64,000 bases of DNA, from positions 1-64,000 of the forward strand of contig JAMXBD010002234.1 of assembly GCA_024138025.1 (NCBI GenBank). The letters run 5' to 3'. Source of the DNA: Combretum micranthum (lineage: Eukaryota > Streptophyta > Magnoliopsida > Myrtales > Combretaceae). The notes below the pieces were generated by a model that worked only from the letters and a program-made list of their open reading frames with translations, ran no database searches and was not told the DNA's origin. Positions 23,791 through 36,850 of the stretch are shown piece after piece. The position numbers and the translations under genes were made by a program. The first letter of the stretch is position 1; every line of letters starts with the position of its first letter.

Positions 23791-23956
23791 ACCCCTTCTC
23801 CCCCAACCTCCCTAACCCAAGCTTGAAGCGTACTTGGTTCATCAAACATCTAAGTATAGATCTTCTTGATATCATTTTCTAACTCCCATATAACTTCTGT
23901 CGTTTATGGATCCCACAAAACCTTGACACATCGAATTTTCTTGTTCCGAAGAGTTT

Positions 23957-24190
23957 TCACTTTAGAATCCAAGGTTTGTATTTTTTGTATGTCAAATTCT
24001 TCCTCAGTGGGATAGGTTCCAATTCAACTACTTTATTGGGATTTAGGACATACTTCCTTAGAAATGATACGTGGAAGACATTATGTATCCCAGCAAGGAT
24101 AGGTGGGAGTGCTAACCGATAAGCCAAACTTTTAACCCTTTCTAATATCTCAAAAGGTCCAACATATCTCGTACTTAACGTCCCTTGCAA
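23957..24190 (-). pseudogene. Integrase tail remnant
   Basis: The frame is a relative of the tail of the intact element: TRYVGPFEILERV, YRLALPPILAGIHNVFHVS, FLRKYVLNP, then VVELEPIPLR. It is cut by stops on both sides and its ATG is incidental. The chromodomain-like end towards 23850 is out of frame. Confidence 0.8.
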
Positions 24191-24239
24191 TCACCCTTGA
24201 TATAAACTCTTGATTGGTCTTATTTTAAGATACACATGA

Positions 24240-25080
24240 TCTTCTATGTCAAACTTAAGTTCCCTCCTCTTTAGGTCAACCTAACTTTTCTATCTATCTT
24301 AGGCTTCTTTCATCCTCTACTTGATTATTACTACTTTATCAATTGTTTATTGTATCAATTTAGGTCCAATAACTATACATTGCATGTTATCCTAAAATAG
24401 TGGCCATCTATATTTACATTCATACAGTACTTCATATGGTAGCATCCCAATGCTAGAATGATAACTATTATTATAAGAAAATTCCATGCAAAATGTCGAT
24501 CCTAACTTACCAAAGTTTGTATGGTCCTTTCTATTTGCCTATCTATTTCAGGATAATATGTGGTGCTAAAATTTAATTGAGTTCCCACGGTTTTTTATAA
24601 ACTATTCCAAAATCTTGAGACAAACCTTAGGTCCTTGTTAGATAAAATTCCTACTGGCATGCCATGTAATTTGATTATCTCCTTAATGTACAACCGCACC
24701 AATTTCTCCATGGAATAAGTTATATTTATGGGTTGAAAATGAGTTGATTCAGTGAGTTGCTCCATTACTACCCATTTACCATCCTATCTTATATTAGTCC
24801 TTAGCAAGGAACTCACAAATTTTATGGAAATCTGATCCTTCTTCCATTTGGGGATAGGTAAATGTTGCAACAACCTACCTGGTCTTTAATGCTCGGCTTT
24901 CACCCTTTGGGAAACTTCACATTGAGCAACAAAAGTTACTATAACCCTTTTCATTCCACTTCGATATGCACTCTTAAGTTCTTTATAGTCTTAGTTTCAC
25001 TTGGGTGAACTGTCTATTCTGAGTAATATGCTTCATGCATCAATTCTTTCCTTAAGGTTAAATCACTACGCATAGATAGA
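24240..25080 (-). pseudogene. Degenerate integrase core
   Basis: There is no open frame, but residues can be read piecewise on the minus strand. Near 24510-24560 STTYYPEIDRQIERTIQTL corresponds to the catalytic-Glu region of integrase. Near 24600-24700 lies the region matching the second Asp. The order agrees with the intact element. Confidence 0.65.
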
Positions 25081-25437
25081 CTATTATTCAATCTGAGAAC
25101 TCCTTCATCCACTCGAAATTCCTTATACTTCCCTTGGGTAAGTCCTTGAAGAATTTTTTTTTGAAATTTCAAGTCTTGCTTTCATGATCTCTTAATCCTT
25201 TGTAGCAAAGTAGGCTCTAAAATCAAATTTGAAATCTCTACTTTTAGATCTTGTGAGGTAAACTCGAAGTCCAACTTCTTAAATTCTTTTATAAGCTCTC
25301 TTTATTCTATTATCATCAAAGCCATCTCTTCATAACTCCTACGGCTTAAAGTGTTCACAATTGCATTAATCTTTCCCAATTGATAATTGATGTTCATATC
25401 ATAATCTTTTATTAACTTTAACCATAATTTCACATTT

Positions 25438-25650
25438 CTACCCATGCAAGTAATGTCTCCAAATTTTCAAGGAAAAAACAATAGCTGCTAACTCCAAATC
25501 ATGTGTTGGATAATTCACTTCATAAGGCCTTAGTTGTCTAGATGCATATGTAATGACTTTTCCACTTTGCATCAATACACAACCCAATCCATTCCTTGGT
25601 GCATCACTATAGAGAGCAAACACATCTTTATCATTAGGTAAAACAAACAT
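25438..25650 (-). pseudogene. RNase H remnant
   Basis: Seventy codons remain open: [27 protein letters not shown], then the [27 protein letters not shown] end. It is the counterpart of the RNase H in the intact element and stops before the YTDHKSL motif. Confidence 0.85.
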
Positions 25651-25847
25651 TGGAGTAGATATTAACCTCCACTTTAGCTCCTGAAAACTTGTTCACTTTT
25701 CTTATTCCACTCATACTTTTCACTCTTCCTTGTCATCTGATTACGACCAATCCTATCTTAGAGAAAATCTTAAAAAAACTATCTATAATATAACTAACCG
25801 TAAAAAACTCTTCACTTTTGTTACTGTTCTGAGTCTTTTCCATTCAA

Positions 25848-26222
25848 CTATTGCTTTAACCTTTTTCTGGATGCATCGAAATCCATCTCTAATATTACAT
25901 TCAGGAAATATTTTTTAAACCAAAATTCACATTTTGATAGCTTACCATATAACTTGGTTTCTCTTAACATTTGTAGCACCATCCTTAAATGTTCCCCATG
26001 TTTCTCTAAAGAGGAATACACCAAAATACCATCAATGAATACAATCACACATACATCTAACAAAGTTCGAAAACTCCTATTCATTAGATCCATAAAGAAT
26101 ACTAATGCATTGGTTAATCCAAATGACATCGCCAGAAACTCATAATGACCATATGTCGTTCGAAACGTTGTCTTAGGCACGTCATTAGCCTTGATCCAAA
26201 TTTGACGGTACCCAAATCTCAA
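25848..26222 (-). pseudogene. Reverse transcriptase remnant, catalytic Asp lost
   Basis: The frame covers the RT fingers and palm: [46 protein letters not shown], then [11 protein letters not shown] where the intact element has [10 protein letters not shown]. The second catalytic aspartate is therefore glycine. The frame decays after CEFWF. It cannot encode an active enzyme. Confidence 0.85.
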
Positions 26223-26405
26223 TCAACAAGGAGAACACTTGCTTCTCGCAACTGGTTAAAAAGATCATCTATTCTTGGAAAGGATTCTTGTTTTTAAAAG
26301 CGACTTGTTTAAGTCTCTATAATATATACAAAGCCTCATCAACTTATATGCTTTTTCTTGACAAATAACATAGGTACTACCCCATGTGATATGCTGTTGA
26401 ATAAA

Positions 26406-26627
26406 TCACCTTTTCAAAAGTTCTTTTAACTGTGTTTTTAGTTCCTTAAGTTCTACTATTGCCATTCGATAAGGCGGCTTTGATATTGTTGAGTCCCTGG
26501 CATTAGGTCTATACAAACTTAGCCTTCCTTTACGATGGTAGTCCAGGTAACTCACTAGGAAAGACATCAAAAAAATCACACACAGTTCAAATATCCAAAT
26601 ATTCAGCTTCTCAGATCCTTCATTCAA
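26406..26627 (-). pseudogene. Protease-RT junction remnant
   Basis: Near its end the frame reads PPYRMAIVELKELKTQLKEL, the start of RT in this family. The part before it corresponds to the degenerate linker after protease. The protease itself (about 26700-27080) is no longer readable in one frame. Confidence 0.7.
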
Positions 26628-27379
26628 AGCATACCGTTAACTTTCTTCTAACTCATAAACTCTTTCTCCAAGTTCTTCAATAGACTTTATTTTTGCTTGA
26701 TTTCTCCTAAATTCTTCTCTAGTAAACACAATTCTTTTCTTCTCCTTATTAACAAACAAAACCATTTTGCACTGGCAATCCACTTTAACTATAGCATTAG
26801 TTAATAATCCACTTTAACTTTAGCAGCAGTTAACAAGTCATCCCTAAATTGACATCATACCTTTGTATGTCTATTACTATGAGGTTAGCAATGGTTTCTA
26901 GATCATTAATCTGTAGTAAACACTTCCTTATTATTTCAAGGGTGATTATCATACCTTTAGTAGGAGTTGATATTCATAAACCCTTCTCCATTACTTCAAT
27001 ATGAAATCTAACTCCCTTAAGCAGCCCAATGTTGATAAAGGAATGCATTGCACCAATATGAAAAAATGCAAACACAAAGGTGTCTTTCACTTGTATTGTT
27101 TCCAATTGAAATCCATTTTCTAGTTACTAACTAAGTTTATAAGTCTTACATCAGTTATTTAAAGCATACTTATACTAAAAAATTATGAGATAAGGGCAAG
27201 CACATACAAACTATCAATCAAGAATCTTCTATTCCTTCACCATCATAATCTTCATCAGATACTTCGTCCATTGGTGTCGCATGCATGGTCAACATTCGAG
27301 CGGTTCTGTAGATTTACTAGCTTGATTGCTTCCTTCCTTCCTGTCTTTAGTCCCAGTAGTTTCTTTGGATTACGAAACT

Positions 27380-27570
27380 CCCCCTTCTGCACTCATTGTA
27401 GGCAGGTTGTCAATAAATGTCCCCCTTTGTTACAAATGAAACAAGTAGCTTTGGTTCTTTTTGGACAACCATTGACTACATGTCCAACCTATCAATAGTA
27501 GTAGCACTGATTTTGGAGCTAGGGCCAATCTTTAGGATAGTGTGACTTTTTACATTTCCAGCAAACAAGA
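27380..27570 (-). pseudogene. Gag zinc-knuckle remnant
   Basis: On the minus strand CWKCKKSHYPKDW can be read near 27540-27570, matching CWKCKGAHYPRDC of the intact element with the last Cys lost. Further Cys-rich stretches follow out of frame. Confidence 0.6.
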
Positions 27571-27721
27571 TTGTTTCTTCCTGAAGTTCCTTCATTTGAT
27601 ACCCTAGATGACTTGAGAAATCTATTTCTTTTAGGAGTTAAACCTATCCTAAAACTATCATCGGATCTTTTTCTAACCACTTGTCACCTCTTTTTATACC
27701 CTTCTACCTACCTTATACTTT

Positions 27722-27937
27722 TTAGTAAGTTCGATAACTTGGGCTTTCTCTACTAGAGTAGAAAAGTCTGATCTCAAACTCAACCAACCTTCTTTGGTGG
27801 TGTGGCTCTAGTCCAGACACAAAGGTTTGCCTTTTCAATTCATCATCATTTTTATAAGCATTGGCAGCAAATTGAAGCAATCTATTAAACTTGTGCTTAT
27901 ATTCGTCAGTAATCTTACTTCCTTGTGCCAGATTCAT
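27722..27937 (-). pseudogene. Gag capsid remnant
   Basis: The frame reads MNLAQGSKITDEYKHKFNRL and KRQTFVSGLEPHHQRRLVEFEI, closely following the intact capsid domain. The sequence from here to about 28310 corresponds to the gag N-terminus but has no continuous frame. Confidence 0.8.
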
Positions 27938-28400
27938 TAAATCAATGCTATACTTCGTTCTTAAATTGCTTGGAAGTATTCCTTGTGTTGGTAGATAAGT
28001 AGTTGAGGAAGCTCATCATGCTAACAAGAAGTGGAGCTTGACTTTCAGTAGCCAATTCAATAAGCCGATCTATTTTCTAGTAACACTTGGTGTGTTGGAG
28101 TTCGTGTCCTTTGTGTCGCCACATGAGGCACAATAGTGGCTTTGACTATAGCAGATTAGGGGCCGTTAGTGGTTGTTGTCCTCTTTGTAAGGCTTGGAAA
28201 TTAAAGCATTTTGTTGTTGTATTGCTAGCAATATCGTTTCTAACCAATCTAGAGGTGGTGGTGGCACATTCCGTGGGTTACCTTTATTTTGTAGGTTCAT
28301 GAACTTAGGATTAAACCTCTAGTACAGGGGGTTAAGCATTCCTTGCTCTTCATCCGGTCCCTTATTTTCTAGATCGGGGGGCAAATTTAGAGGGGTTTTA

Positions 28401-28603
28401 AGCATAACAATGACTTAGGCTTGACTCTTTTGGGTTGAGTAAAAGAGCCTAATGAGTCAAGTTCATGAATTAGGATGACTAAAGGACATTTGATATAATA
28501 GGCTTAAAGTAGGGATTGTTGGGCTGGATTGACTCGTTTTCTCCTAACCTTCTCAAGGAGCTCATACACTTAATAAGGCCTTCAATGAGCTAGAGCCCAT
28601 AGG
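28401..28603. other. Short non-coding stretch between two elements
   Basis: This is the sequence after the decayed gag and before the A5 flank of the solo LTR. No PBS-like TGGTATCAGAGC was seen on either strand, so the 5' end of the decayed element is not recognisable. Confidence 0.5.
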
Positions 28604-28608
28604 AAAAA

Positions 28609-31600
28609 TGTAATCCCCAAATTTTACGTAATCTAATTTTAACAAATATTAAAAATGTAACATAGAATTATATTGAATAATTGGAACAAGTAGTAAAAAT
28701 CACTCCAAATTTTTTTCTCGATTTAAAAATGTTAAAGTGTAAATGAATTTGATTATAATTAGGAAGGTTAAAACCATTACCAATAAAATATTTCGAAATA
28801 TAAAACTGTAACTTTTAAAATATCAAATAATTTATAAAACAACAGCAAGTTAATCGTTAATATAAATTCCTGAATCATTTTTCCTTAAGTTCAATACTTA
28901 GAAAATGAACTCTATATTTGGTGAATAATGAAATAATTGTGTTCAAGCTATTATGAACCTATTAATATTAAGTAGCACTAAACAAAAATATGTTGTTATT
29001 AACAAACTAGTATAAATAATTCCTATGCAGTAGAGCATAACGTTTGGTAAAATGATCAATGGTTCAACAAGAAATCATAGCTAACCTTAATTACGAATCA
29101 CAATAACAGACGATTAATTTTTAGAACCTACAAGTTATAAAAATATAAACTGAAGACAAATCACTAGAATTACAAAAGATACGATAAGATCACAAATAGG
29201 TCAATATCTAAGAATCTAGCTCTTAAATAAATATTTAACTTACACTAATATTCTAATTAAAGGATTTACATATTTCAGTAAATCTGGAATTGCCAATATA
29301 ACCTTTAAAAGTTTTCGTAACTAGAAAACGAATAAATTGACAAATGTGAGACTAATACCAAAATATATAATTCAACCAAAAATCTTAGAAGAAACCTATG
29401 GGATGTAATAAATTTATTCCTAACTTGAAAAACCCGAATAGAAACTTCCGCGACCTTAATAGATATCGAAAATGAGATTTCGTATCTCAAACTAATAATT
29501 CAAGATACAACTAGAAGTAGTCATAAATTGCAAACTCGACAAAATATAATCTAGTAATACAACTTGTTGGTATAAAACAATAACCCAAAGATGAACTATT
29601 AAGATTATAAATACATAATAGATGCTAACACCGGACAACAAATATTAATCTAGATCAAAAATTAAAAATTTCAAACCCGCTGTTATACTAGTTAGGAAAT
29701 TCTGAAATTATTAGGACTTAGTTCCTAATTTAATTTATTGAGCTTGAAGAATATAATCACGAAAGTTAAACTACTAAAAATAATTAATTATGTAAACTAA
29801 ACAAATTTGTATACATAAACAATTTAGAATTGTCATAGGAACTTAGAAAATTCTATTTGGATGAAACTTGTTTATAACAGCTATAAATATACATTCATAA
29901 ATTAATATTTGCTAAAATATTTTAGTTGATAATTATTAAGCAAATAATAAACAAATCAAATTATATATATATATATAGAAGCCGCTGGAAGCAAGATTCA
30001 TCATGAGAACAGAGGAGAATATTTTTTTCCATGCGTGAAGCAGAGCAATCCACGAACAGAAGAATTTCCACGCATAAGCAGAAGACCGATGCCTAAGAAG
30101 CTTGTCCACGCGCTGCAGTAGCCTTCGCAATGAATTGGAGATAGTTGCAGTTCACCCACGTGCGGGAAGCAGCAATCTCCACATGCAGCACGGGCAGCAC
30201 AGTTCCACGCACGCAGCAGCGTTGTCATGCGTAGAAGGCCACGCTGGGAATTGAACGCGGAACAGAGGACAAGCAGTAGCACGTTGCAGCTAATGTTCCT
30301 CACGCGCAAGTAGTCTTCATTTCCACGCACGGCAGCAACAATCAACCGAGCAGTAGCATTCTCCACGCACACCTTCCACACACACGAGCAGCTGGAATAA
30401 AGTCCTTCTCGCAGCAGGGGAGGATGAAGTTTTTCAATTTTCACGGCTGTTGATCCGAAATTAGAGCCTTCTATTCAACTTGAAAATGACTTAAAATCCA
30501 ATTAAAACAATCCATATCAGATCAACAATAAATACTAAGAATTTCAACTCAAATAAACAACCAAATCAACACCAATTAGCTTTGAAAAATAAACCAAACA
30601 GCAGCTGGAAACATAGGAGAATTCCACAAAATACAGCAGCAATTTGAACTCCGATTTTTGTAAATTCCAAGGCTATTTTGAGCTGACATTTCTGACTAAA
30701 TAAAGACCAATAATAGGCCTTCAAATGTCCACTTCAACCACCCTTTATTAGCTAGGAAACAACAAAGAAATCTGAAGAAAAATCTATGCAAATCAAGGTA
30801 AAAATCAGCAAACAAACTATAACAGAAAAGTTAGAAATTAACCTTTGTTTTCACACGAATTTTGACCCGATTTTCTTACAACTTGAGCCCTTATTTTACA
30901 CACATAAACAACATTAATTAACTACCAAACAATCCCCTTGAAATTAGCCACAAATTTCACACAAATTTGTCCAAAAATTGCTCTCAAATTCGCAACATAA
31001 ATTCCACCCGAAAACAACAGCTGAAGCATGATATATATAACCTTCATTTGCTCCGATTTTTCTCAGCCAACTTGGACTACAAATGCACCAAATAAACCAC
31101 TATTTAATAGCCTTAAATTACTAGCAAACAAACCCCATAAATATCCTTTAAATAACTAAAAAAAAAAATCTGCCCAAACAAAGTCCAAATTTGTAATCCA
31201 AAACTACCAAATTCGTATCTAAAATTGCAGCTGTAAAAATGAGACATTCCTAAGTCCAATACACCCTCTCTTGTGTTTAAATCTTAGCCTAACCTTTATA
31301 TACATATATAGGCTTAATTTGGCTACAAAACCAACTCAAAATCTTCCCAAACATAACCTAAAATCTCTCTCAAAACACCCACTACGAATTTACCACACTC
31401 CACTTCAATGCTCACTTTATCAACCTTGTCTACACACTCCAAAAATAAAGAGCATCCCTTGTTTATATCCTATAGTATTATCTAAGCTTCAAAACTCATC
31501 AACCACAATCGCACCTCAATTTAACTAACCTAAACAACATCAAAGACCAAGCAAGATGGTCTTGGTTTACCATAGATGGGAACCCAAGTTCAATAAGGTA

Positions 31601-34396
31601 AGAAAATAGAACAAATATATATGCTAGTTAGCTAGATTAGTTTTCCTTAGTTACTCATCTTTCTAACCTTTCTCTTTAGACTATTAACTTCATCAAGAAT
31701 GAGGAGCCAAAGTCATTCTATTATCTAATCAAGGTAAGAATTACGTTAAGTTCAAATATTCGTTATGTTGATTTATAAGAATTTGTCTTATAAATTTATC
31801 AAGAATAATCTAATGGCATATTTATGTTATTTAGACTATTTAGTATAAAAATACAACAACTTGAGGATTTTAAGTGTAGAAATTCAAGTCTTAGAAAGGA
31901 AAAACCCAAAACCACACTTCAATTACAATAAACTAAGTTGAACTTTAGATTACTCATATATATACCTAGGAAGATTGAATAAACCGTATTGATGTGTTTG
32001 TGTAAAGCCAAAACCAACCCCACCAATGGAAAGAACTCGGAAAATACTAGGAAAACAATTATTTATTCATCGAAAACGGATTAGAAATGAGTTAGATATG
32101 ATCAAAACAAGTTTTGACTAAAATTGTTAAGATTCACTCGAAATCTATGCATGTATTTCGTAAATTAAAAAATTGTACAAATGTCTTTTCTTGAAAATAA
32201 TTCCACTACTACAAAGTACTCTTAGAGTACTACCAAATCGACTATTTATACAACAAAATCGGATTTAAAACGAAAAAGAAATCGCAAGTAGAAATTCACT
32301 TAACTTTCAATCTTAATAAACCAAAACCAAAGTTACTGCTGCTTTTATTAATATAGTTTAATTATTACCCTTATTATTACTACTGTTTATAGTATTCCGT
32401 ATTATTGATATTTTCATTAGAAATCAATACTGTTATTTTATGTTAAGGTCACTATACTTATATGATCATCAAATTCTATTTCTGATACTAATGGTATTAA
32501 TTACTAATGTCTGAAAATTATTGTTATTATTATACTTGTATTGAATACTAATATTGATATTGATTTTTTTTTTTTCAATACTAATATTACTGATAATACC
32601 GCATTATTAAACTTAGTTTAATTTGCAATGAAAATGAAACTGAAGTAAAATGAAAAATTTGATATATATAAACTCCATATACATACGTATAGATACTAGA
32701 ACATACCCGTAAATAAATAGAAATACCAATTTGAGAGATAGATAAGGTTGACGGGCAAAGAATTAATAAATAAAAGTCTTCTACTAAAAGCAGTAGAACT
32801 TAAGAAAAGACAAACCCTTTAAAAAAAAATATAGATAGCAATTAATAAAAACTGTATCAAATACCGATACAGAATAACTAGGCACCTATAAGGATTCGAT
32901 TAAATTATTTAACGATACAGTAATTAATATGACGGATTTAGTCTAACATTCGACGATAGAGATTAACACCTTTAATTTATAGGAAGACTTCTCTTATAGA
33001 AATAATTCAATAATAAATCTCTGTTATTTCCTTTCATAGGAAAATAGATCCATTTCGGACTCTAGTAGCTTATACAGCAATTTAGCGAGGACCACAGGTG
33101 AGGGAATTTTGATGATCTACTATTTGCTTGTGATTGCTACTGTTTGCTGTTATGTTGATTGTATTGCTTGTATGTGGAATGACTGATTGATGTGAGTGTT
33201 ATCATCCGCATGATCACCTGCATAAATGGATAAAGATAATTATTCGACTAAACTAATTGGATATACTCGTCGCATGTGCTTGATCCCCTTGTAGGAAATG
33301 TCCCAATTTTGAAATCAAAAGTATTTCGAAATGTATTTTGAAGAAATCCGACTTGGAATATTCCAGGTTGTTTTTATATGCTTTAAAAAGGATGAATTTA
33401 TGCTAAAAGAGTTTATGAGATAAACATGGGACATTTCTAAGTATTGTTGTGACAGTGGATGTTGCCTGAATTTGGGTCCACTGGTCATGTGGCAATAGAT
33501 GTTACCTGAGTTGGGGTCTATCCGCTGGATTCACCTTTAATAGGTGATGGTTTGTATTGGCAGTAGATGTTACCCAAGTCGGGGTCTACTTGTGCGATTC
33601 ACCATAGATTGGTGATGGATTGTAAGAATGGCCATGAAATTGGCATTATATATATTTAAATATTAACCAGCGTAAATCACGTGAACACGTTGGGGAATAT
33701 TTGTTGTTACCAATGGCGGTTAAGCATTGGGTGAGCCTAGATGGACGCAACCACCAGGCAGCCTCGTACGGTTAAGGCGAGGTGTCCCATGCGGGTAAGT
33801 ATGGGAGACAACTAAAGTGTAGACAGGTAAATCTACATCGTTTATGGTTCCGGACTCCCATAGATGTGTTGCTTGCATTCATAACGTATGCATTCATATT
33901 GTGTGTAGATAGATTTGCATGAGTGTATAATTAATGTTTGATAACTTGCGTGACCGGTAGTAGTGAGGAATGAACTCACTGAGCCCGTGGTTCGCTCACC
34001 CCCCTACAGTTTTGTGCAGGATTATTACTAGCTGGGATTGGGCTAGGAATGTGTGAAGAGGGCTTCTCCAACAAACTCTATTGCAAATAGAAATGTAGGA
34101 TATGGTAAACTTAGAATGTAAATTAGATGAAGGTTGAATTTTGTATGTTGTAGTTTGGAAACCTAATTTCACTATTTGGTGGGGGATACCGATTCTCTAT
34201 GATCTTGGTGGAAATTGGAAAATTGGATTTCATAGTTGAAATAATGTAATATATTATATTATTTATATGATGGAATTTTATAAATAAATAGAGTCTTGTA
34301 TACTCTGACATACAAGACGGCTCTCATGTTACGGGTGCACATGTGATATGATGGCTTTAGATAAATCCTGTTAGGCCCCCATCTAGAGTCGTGACA
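28609..34396 (+). mobile_element. Solo LTR, 5.79 kb, Tekay-like, plus strand
   Basis: It starts TGTAATCCCC and ends TCGTGACA, the plus-strand mirror of the intact element's TGTAAACCCC...GCGTGACA. Internal matches in the same order include a 'gaccttaatagata.c' to 'aattcaagata.aacta' block near 29450-29510, a GC-rich block near 30010-30430, and 'gagcc.gtgg' plus 'ctacagt' near 33990-34010. AAAAA flanks both ends (28604-28608, 34397-34401). There is no internal region and no second LTR, so it arose by LTR-LTR recombination (inference). A homopolymer duplication is weaker proof than a mixed one. Confidence 0.75.
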
Positions 34397-34401
34397 AAAA
34401 A

Positions 34402-34734
34402 CCATCAATAGAAGTATTCATCTTACTCATTGATGGTTAACACAATTCGATGAATGCCATCAAGAGTCGAGCTTAAAAAATCCCTAGATCTCTTCCTCAT
34501 TCGAAGAATTTAGAAATTGACAAAAACATCATCGTACTACCAAAATAATCTTACAAGAGATCAAATAGAGTTTAAAGCAAAGAACACACAATCTCTCATC
34601 TACAATAGTGGGGTTGATGCTATATAACTCCTCTTCTTATCATTAGTATGTTTGAGCTCTACAAGACTATCTGCTCCTCTTTCTTACCTCCTCACTCTTA
34701 GTCATTCATTGCATGGGTTTCCACATCACTCCTC
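34402..34734. other. Intergenic, nothing recognised
   Basis: AT-rich, with short frames only and no repeat partner found in the window. Confidence 0.5.
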
Positions 34735-36850
34735 TGAAATTATGAAAATTAACTCCACTTTGATATGGGTTTCAAGAAGTTTTTGTGTAAAATGTTTTCA
34801 ATCAAAACCAAGAACAATGATGTGCATATGTGCTGTTGTCCTCCTAAAAAATACTTTGGACTATCCATTAATAATCACTAACCTTTATTGCAATCTACTC
34901 TTGTCACTTAGTTCAATAGAGGTTATGCCACCCACCCACCCACCTTCTCCCCCACCATCACCACCATGCACACACGCACACACCCTAGAGCAAATGGACT
35001 TATCAATCTATGTGTGATTAAGGCAATTGTTGCTAACTATCTCTTTGGTGTTGACCATTTTAAATTTGCATATTCATCATTGCTAATTTTGTTATTTTTA
35101 AATCTATGCTATTAGTATTAGATCTTAATGTTTTCTACCATTCTCATATTATCAGTCTATTATGTTTACACCACTGCAAGCACATCTATAGATCATATTA
35201 GTTTGAAGATTGTAGTAATCAAACTAATGTTGTTTGTAGAAGAGAGATACATGCTTATTTGGTTAGGTTTTCGTATCTCTAACTCTTCGTTTATCGTATT
35301 TTTTATATTAATTTGCATGGTCGATGTAGTTCTTTTGTATCAATGAATTTCATTTTGTATCGGCAAAAAAAAAAGAGAGGAAAAATTACACTAAGGAGAT
35401 TTACATTCAGGAAAAGTTCAAATAAAAATGAGGCAAATTATATTAAAATGTATCAAAGTTTTAAGGTAAGTTATCAACATTATAATGGCAATATACATAT
35501 ACATATATATAATAATGACCATGGGCCCATATGACATGTTTGATGTCATGATATACCGTTAAGTTAATGGACATGGGCCCTTGTGTAACATTTGACCTCA
35601 TGATAAGTTGCAACTGCAAATCGTTGAATTCTTCACATGCTGCTAAAATTATAATCATTGTGATACTCACAAAATTCTAATAGAGGAGGCATTAGTACTT
35701 GTTGAGTTGCATTTATTTATAATGTATAGAATTTATGTATTAATAGATGCGTTGTTGGATCACATTTGATGTCATGACATATCATTGTGTTGATGGCCAT
35801 GAGTGAAAAGATCACATGCTTGATAAATGGGAAGATTCCTACAATACATGTATCAAGGAGCAGAATACATGTTCAATTAAGTGTAATGTACCCAGCCATA
35901 TGCCATACACACGAGGTTAATTTGTCCATTATGAAATTATGGAAATCAACCTCACTATAATCCATGTTTCAAGACGTTTTGTGTAAAATGTCTTTTGCAT
36001 AAACTAGGAATGCGTAATAGATTGTTGTCCTCTTGAAAACCACCTCAGACTATCCATTGATTACTCCAAACCTTTATTCTAATATGCTCTCTTGTCATTG
36101 AGTTCAATAGAGGTTAAAAAGGAAAATGTATATAGTTTCTTCTTCTTCTTCTCTCTCTCTCTTTCTTTCTCTCTCTCTCTTAAATGAATGAACTTACTGG
36201 TTTATGTGTGATTAGGGAAGCTGTTGCTAAATATCTTTTCGGTGTTCACTATTATAAATTTGTAGATTCATCATTGCTAATTTCATTATTTTTAGATCAA
36301 CACTATTAATAGATCTTAATATTTTCTACCATTCTCATCATTATCAATCTATTATGTTTACTCTGCTACGAATCACATCTATAGATCATATTAGTTTGAA
36401 GATTGTGGAGATCAAACTTATGTTGCTTGTAGAAGAGATATATAAGCTTATACAATTAGGTTTTTGTATCCACAACCCTTTGTTTATCATTTTTCCTAGA
36501 TCAATGTACATGGTTGATGTGATTCTTTTTTTTTTTAAATGAAATTCATTTTTTATCGATAAAAAAAGAAAAGAAAAATAACAATAGAGAGATCTACATC
36601 TAGGAAAAGTTCAAATAAAGATAAAATAAATTACAGTGAAAGATATCAACATTATAGAGTAAGTTATGAATGTTATAATGGCAACAAACATATACATATA
36701 TATAAAAAAATGGCCATGGGCCCTTGTGTCACATTCGACCTCTTGACAAGTTGCAACTGTAAATTGTGGACTTCTTCACATGTTATTAAAAGTATAATCA
36801 TTGTGATACTCACAAAATTATAATAGATTAGGCATAGTCATTGTAAATTG
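34735..36850. repeat. Tandem duplication of ~1.2-kb units
   Basis: Unit 1 (34735-~35930) and unit 2 (35932-~36850) align along most of their length. Both pass from 'gaaattatg.aaat' through 'ttgtgtaaaatgt', 'gtgtgattagg', 'catctatagatcatattag' and 'tcattttgtatcg' to an A-rich run, and end with 'gggcccttgtgt.acatt'. The A-run after ATGAATTTCATTTT looks like a retroposed 3' end. Unit 2 contains a CT microsatellite (about 36140-36182) that unit 1 lacks. Confidence 0.7.

Larger units (their letters stand above)
20833..28400 (-). mobile_element. Decayed Ty3/gypsy chromovirus, minus strand
   Basis: A TG-starting LTR at 20833 is followed by a pyrimidine tract and then by gag-pol in reverse, in the same gene order as the 14.9-kb element: chromodomain/integrase, RNase H, RT, protease, zinc finger, gag. 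All coding parts are fragmented by stops and frameshifts, and the RT catalytic motif is mutated. No second LTR or PBS is recognisable before the solo LTR at 28609, so its 5' part is missing. It is clearly older than the 14.9-kb element. The limit at 28400 is approximate. Confidence 0.8.

Noticed and set aside
30001..30444. 147-codon minus-strand frame in the GC-rich island of the solo LTR
   Set aside because: The frame is open because the island is GC-rich and repetitive. It is antisense to the LTR and has no domain.
34652..35017. 121-codon plus-strand frame with a Pro/His-rich end
   Set aside because: It falls in the duplicated repeat. The second unit does not keep the frame and the Pro-rich part is a CCACC microsatellite.
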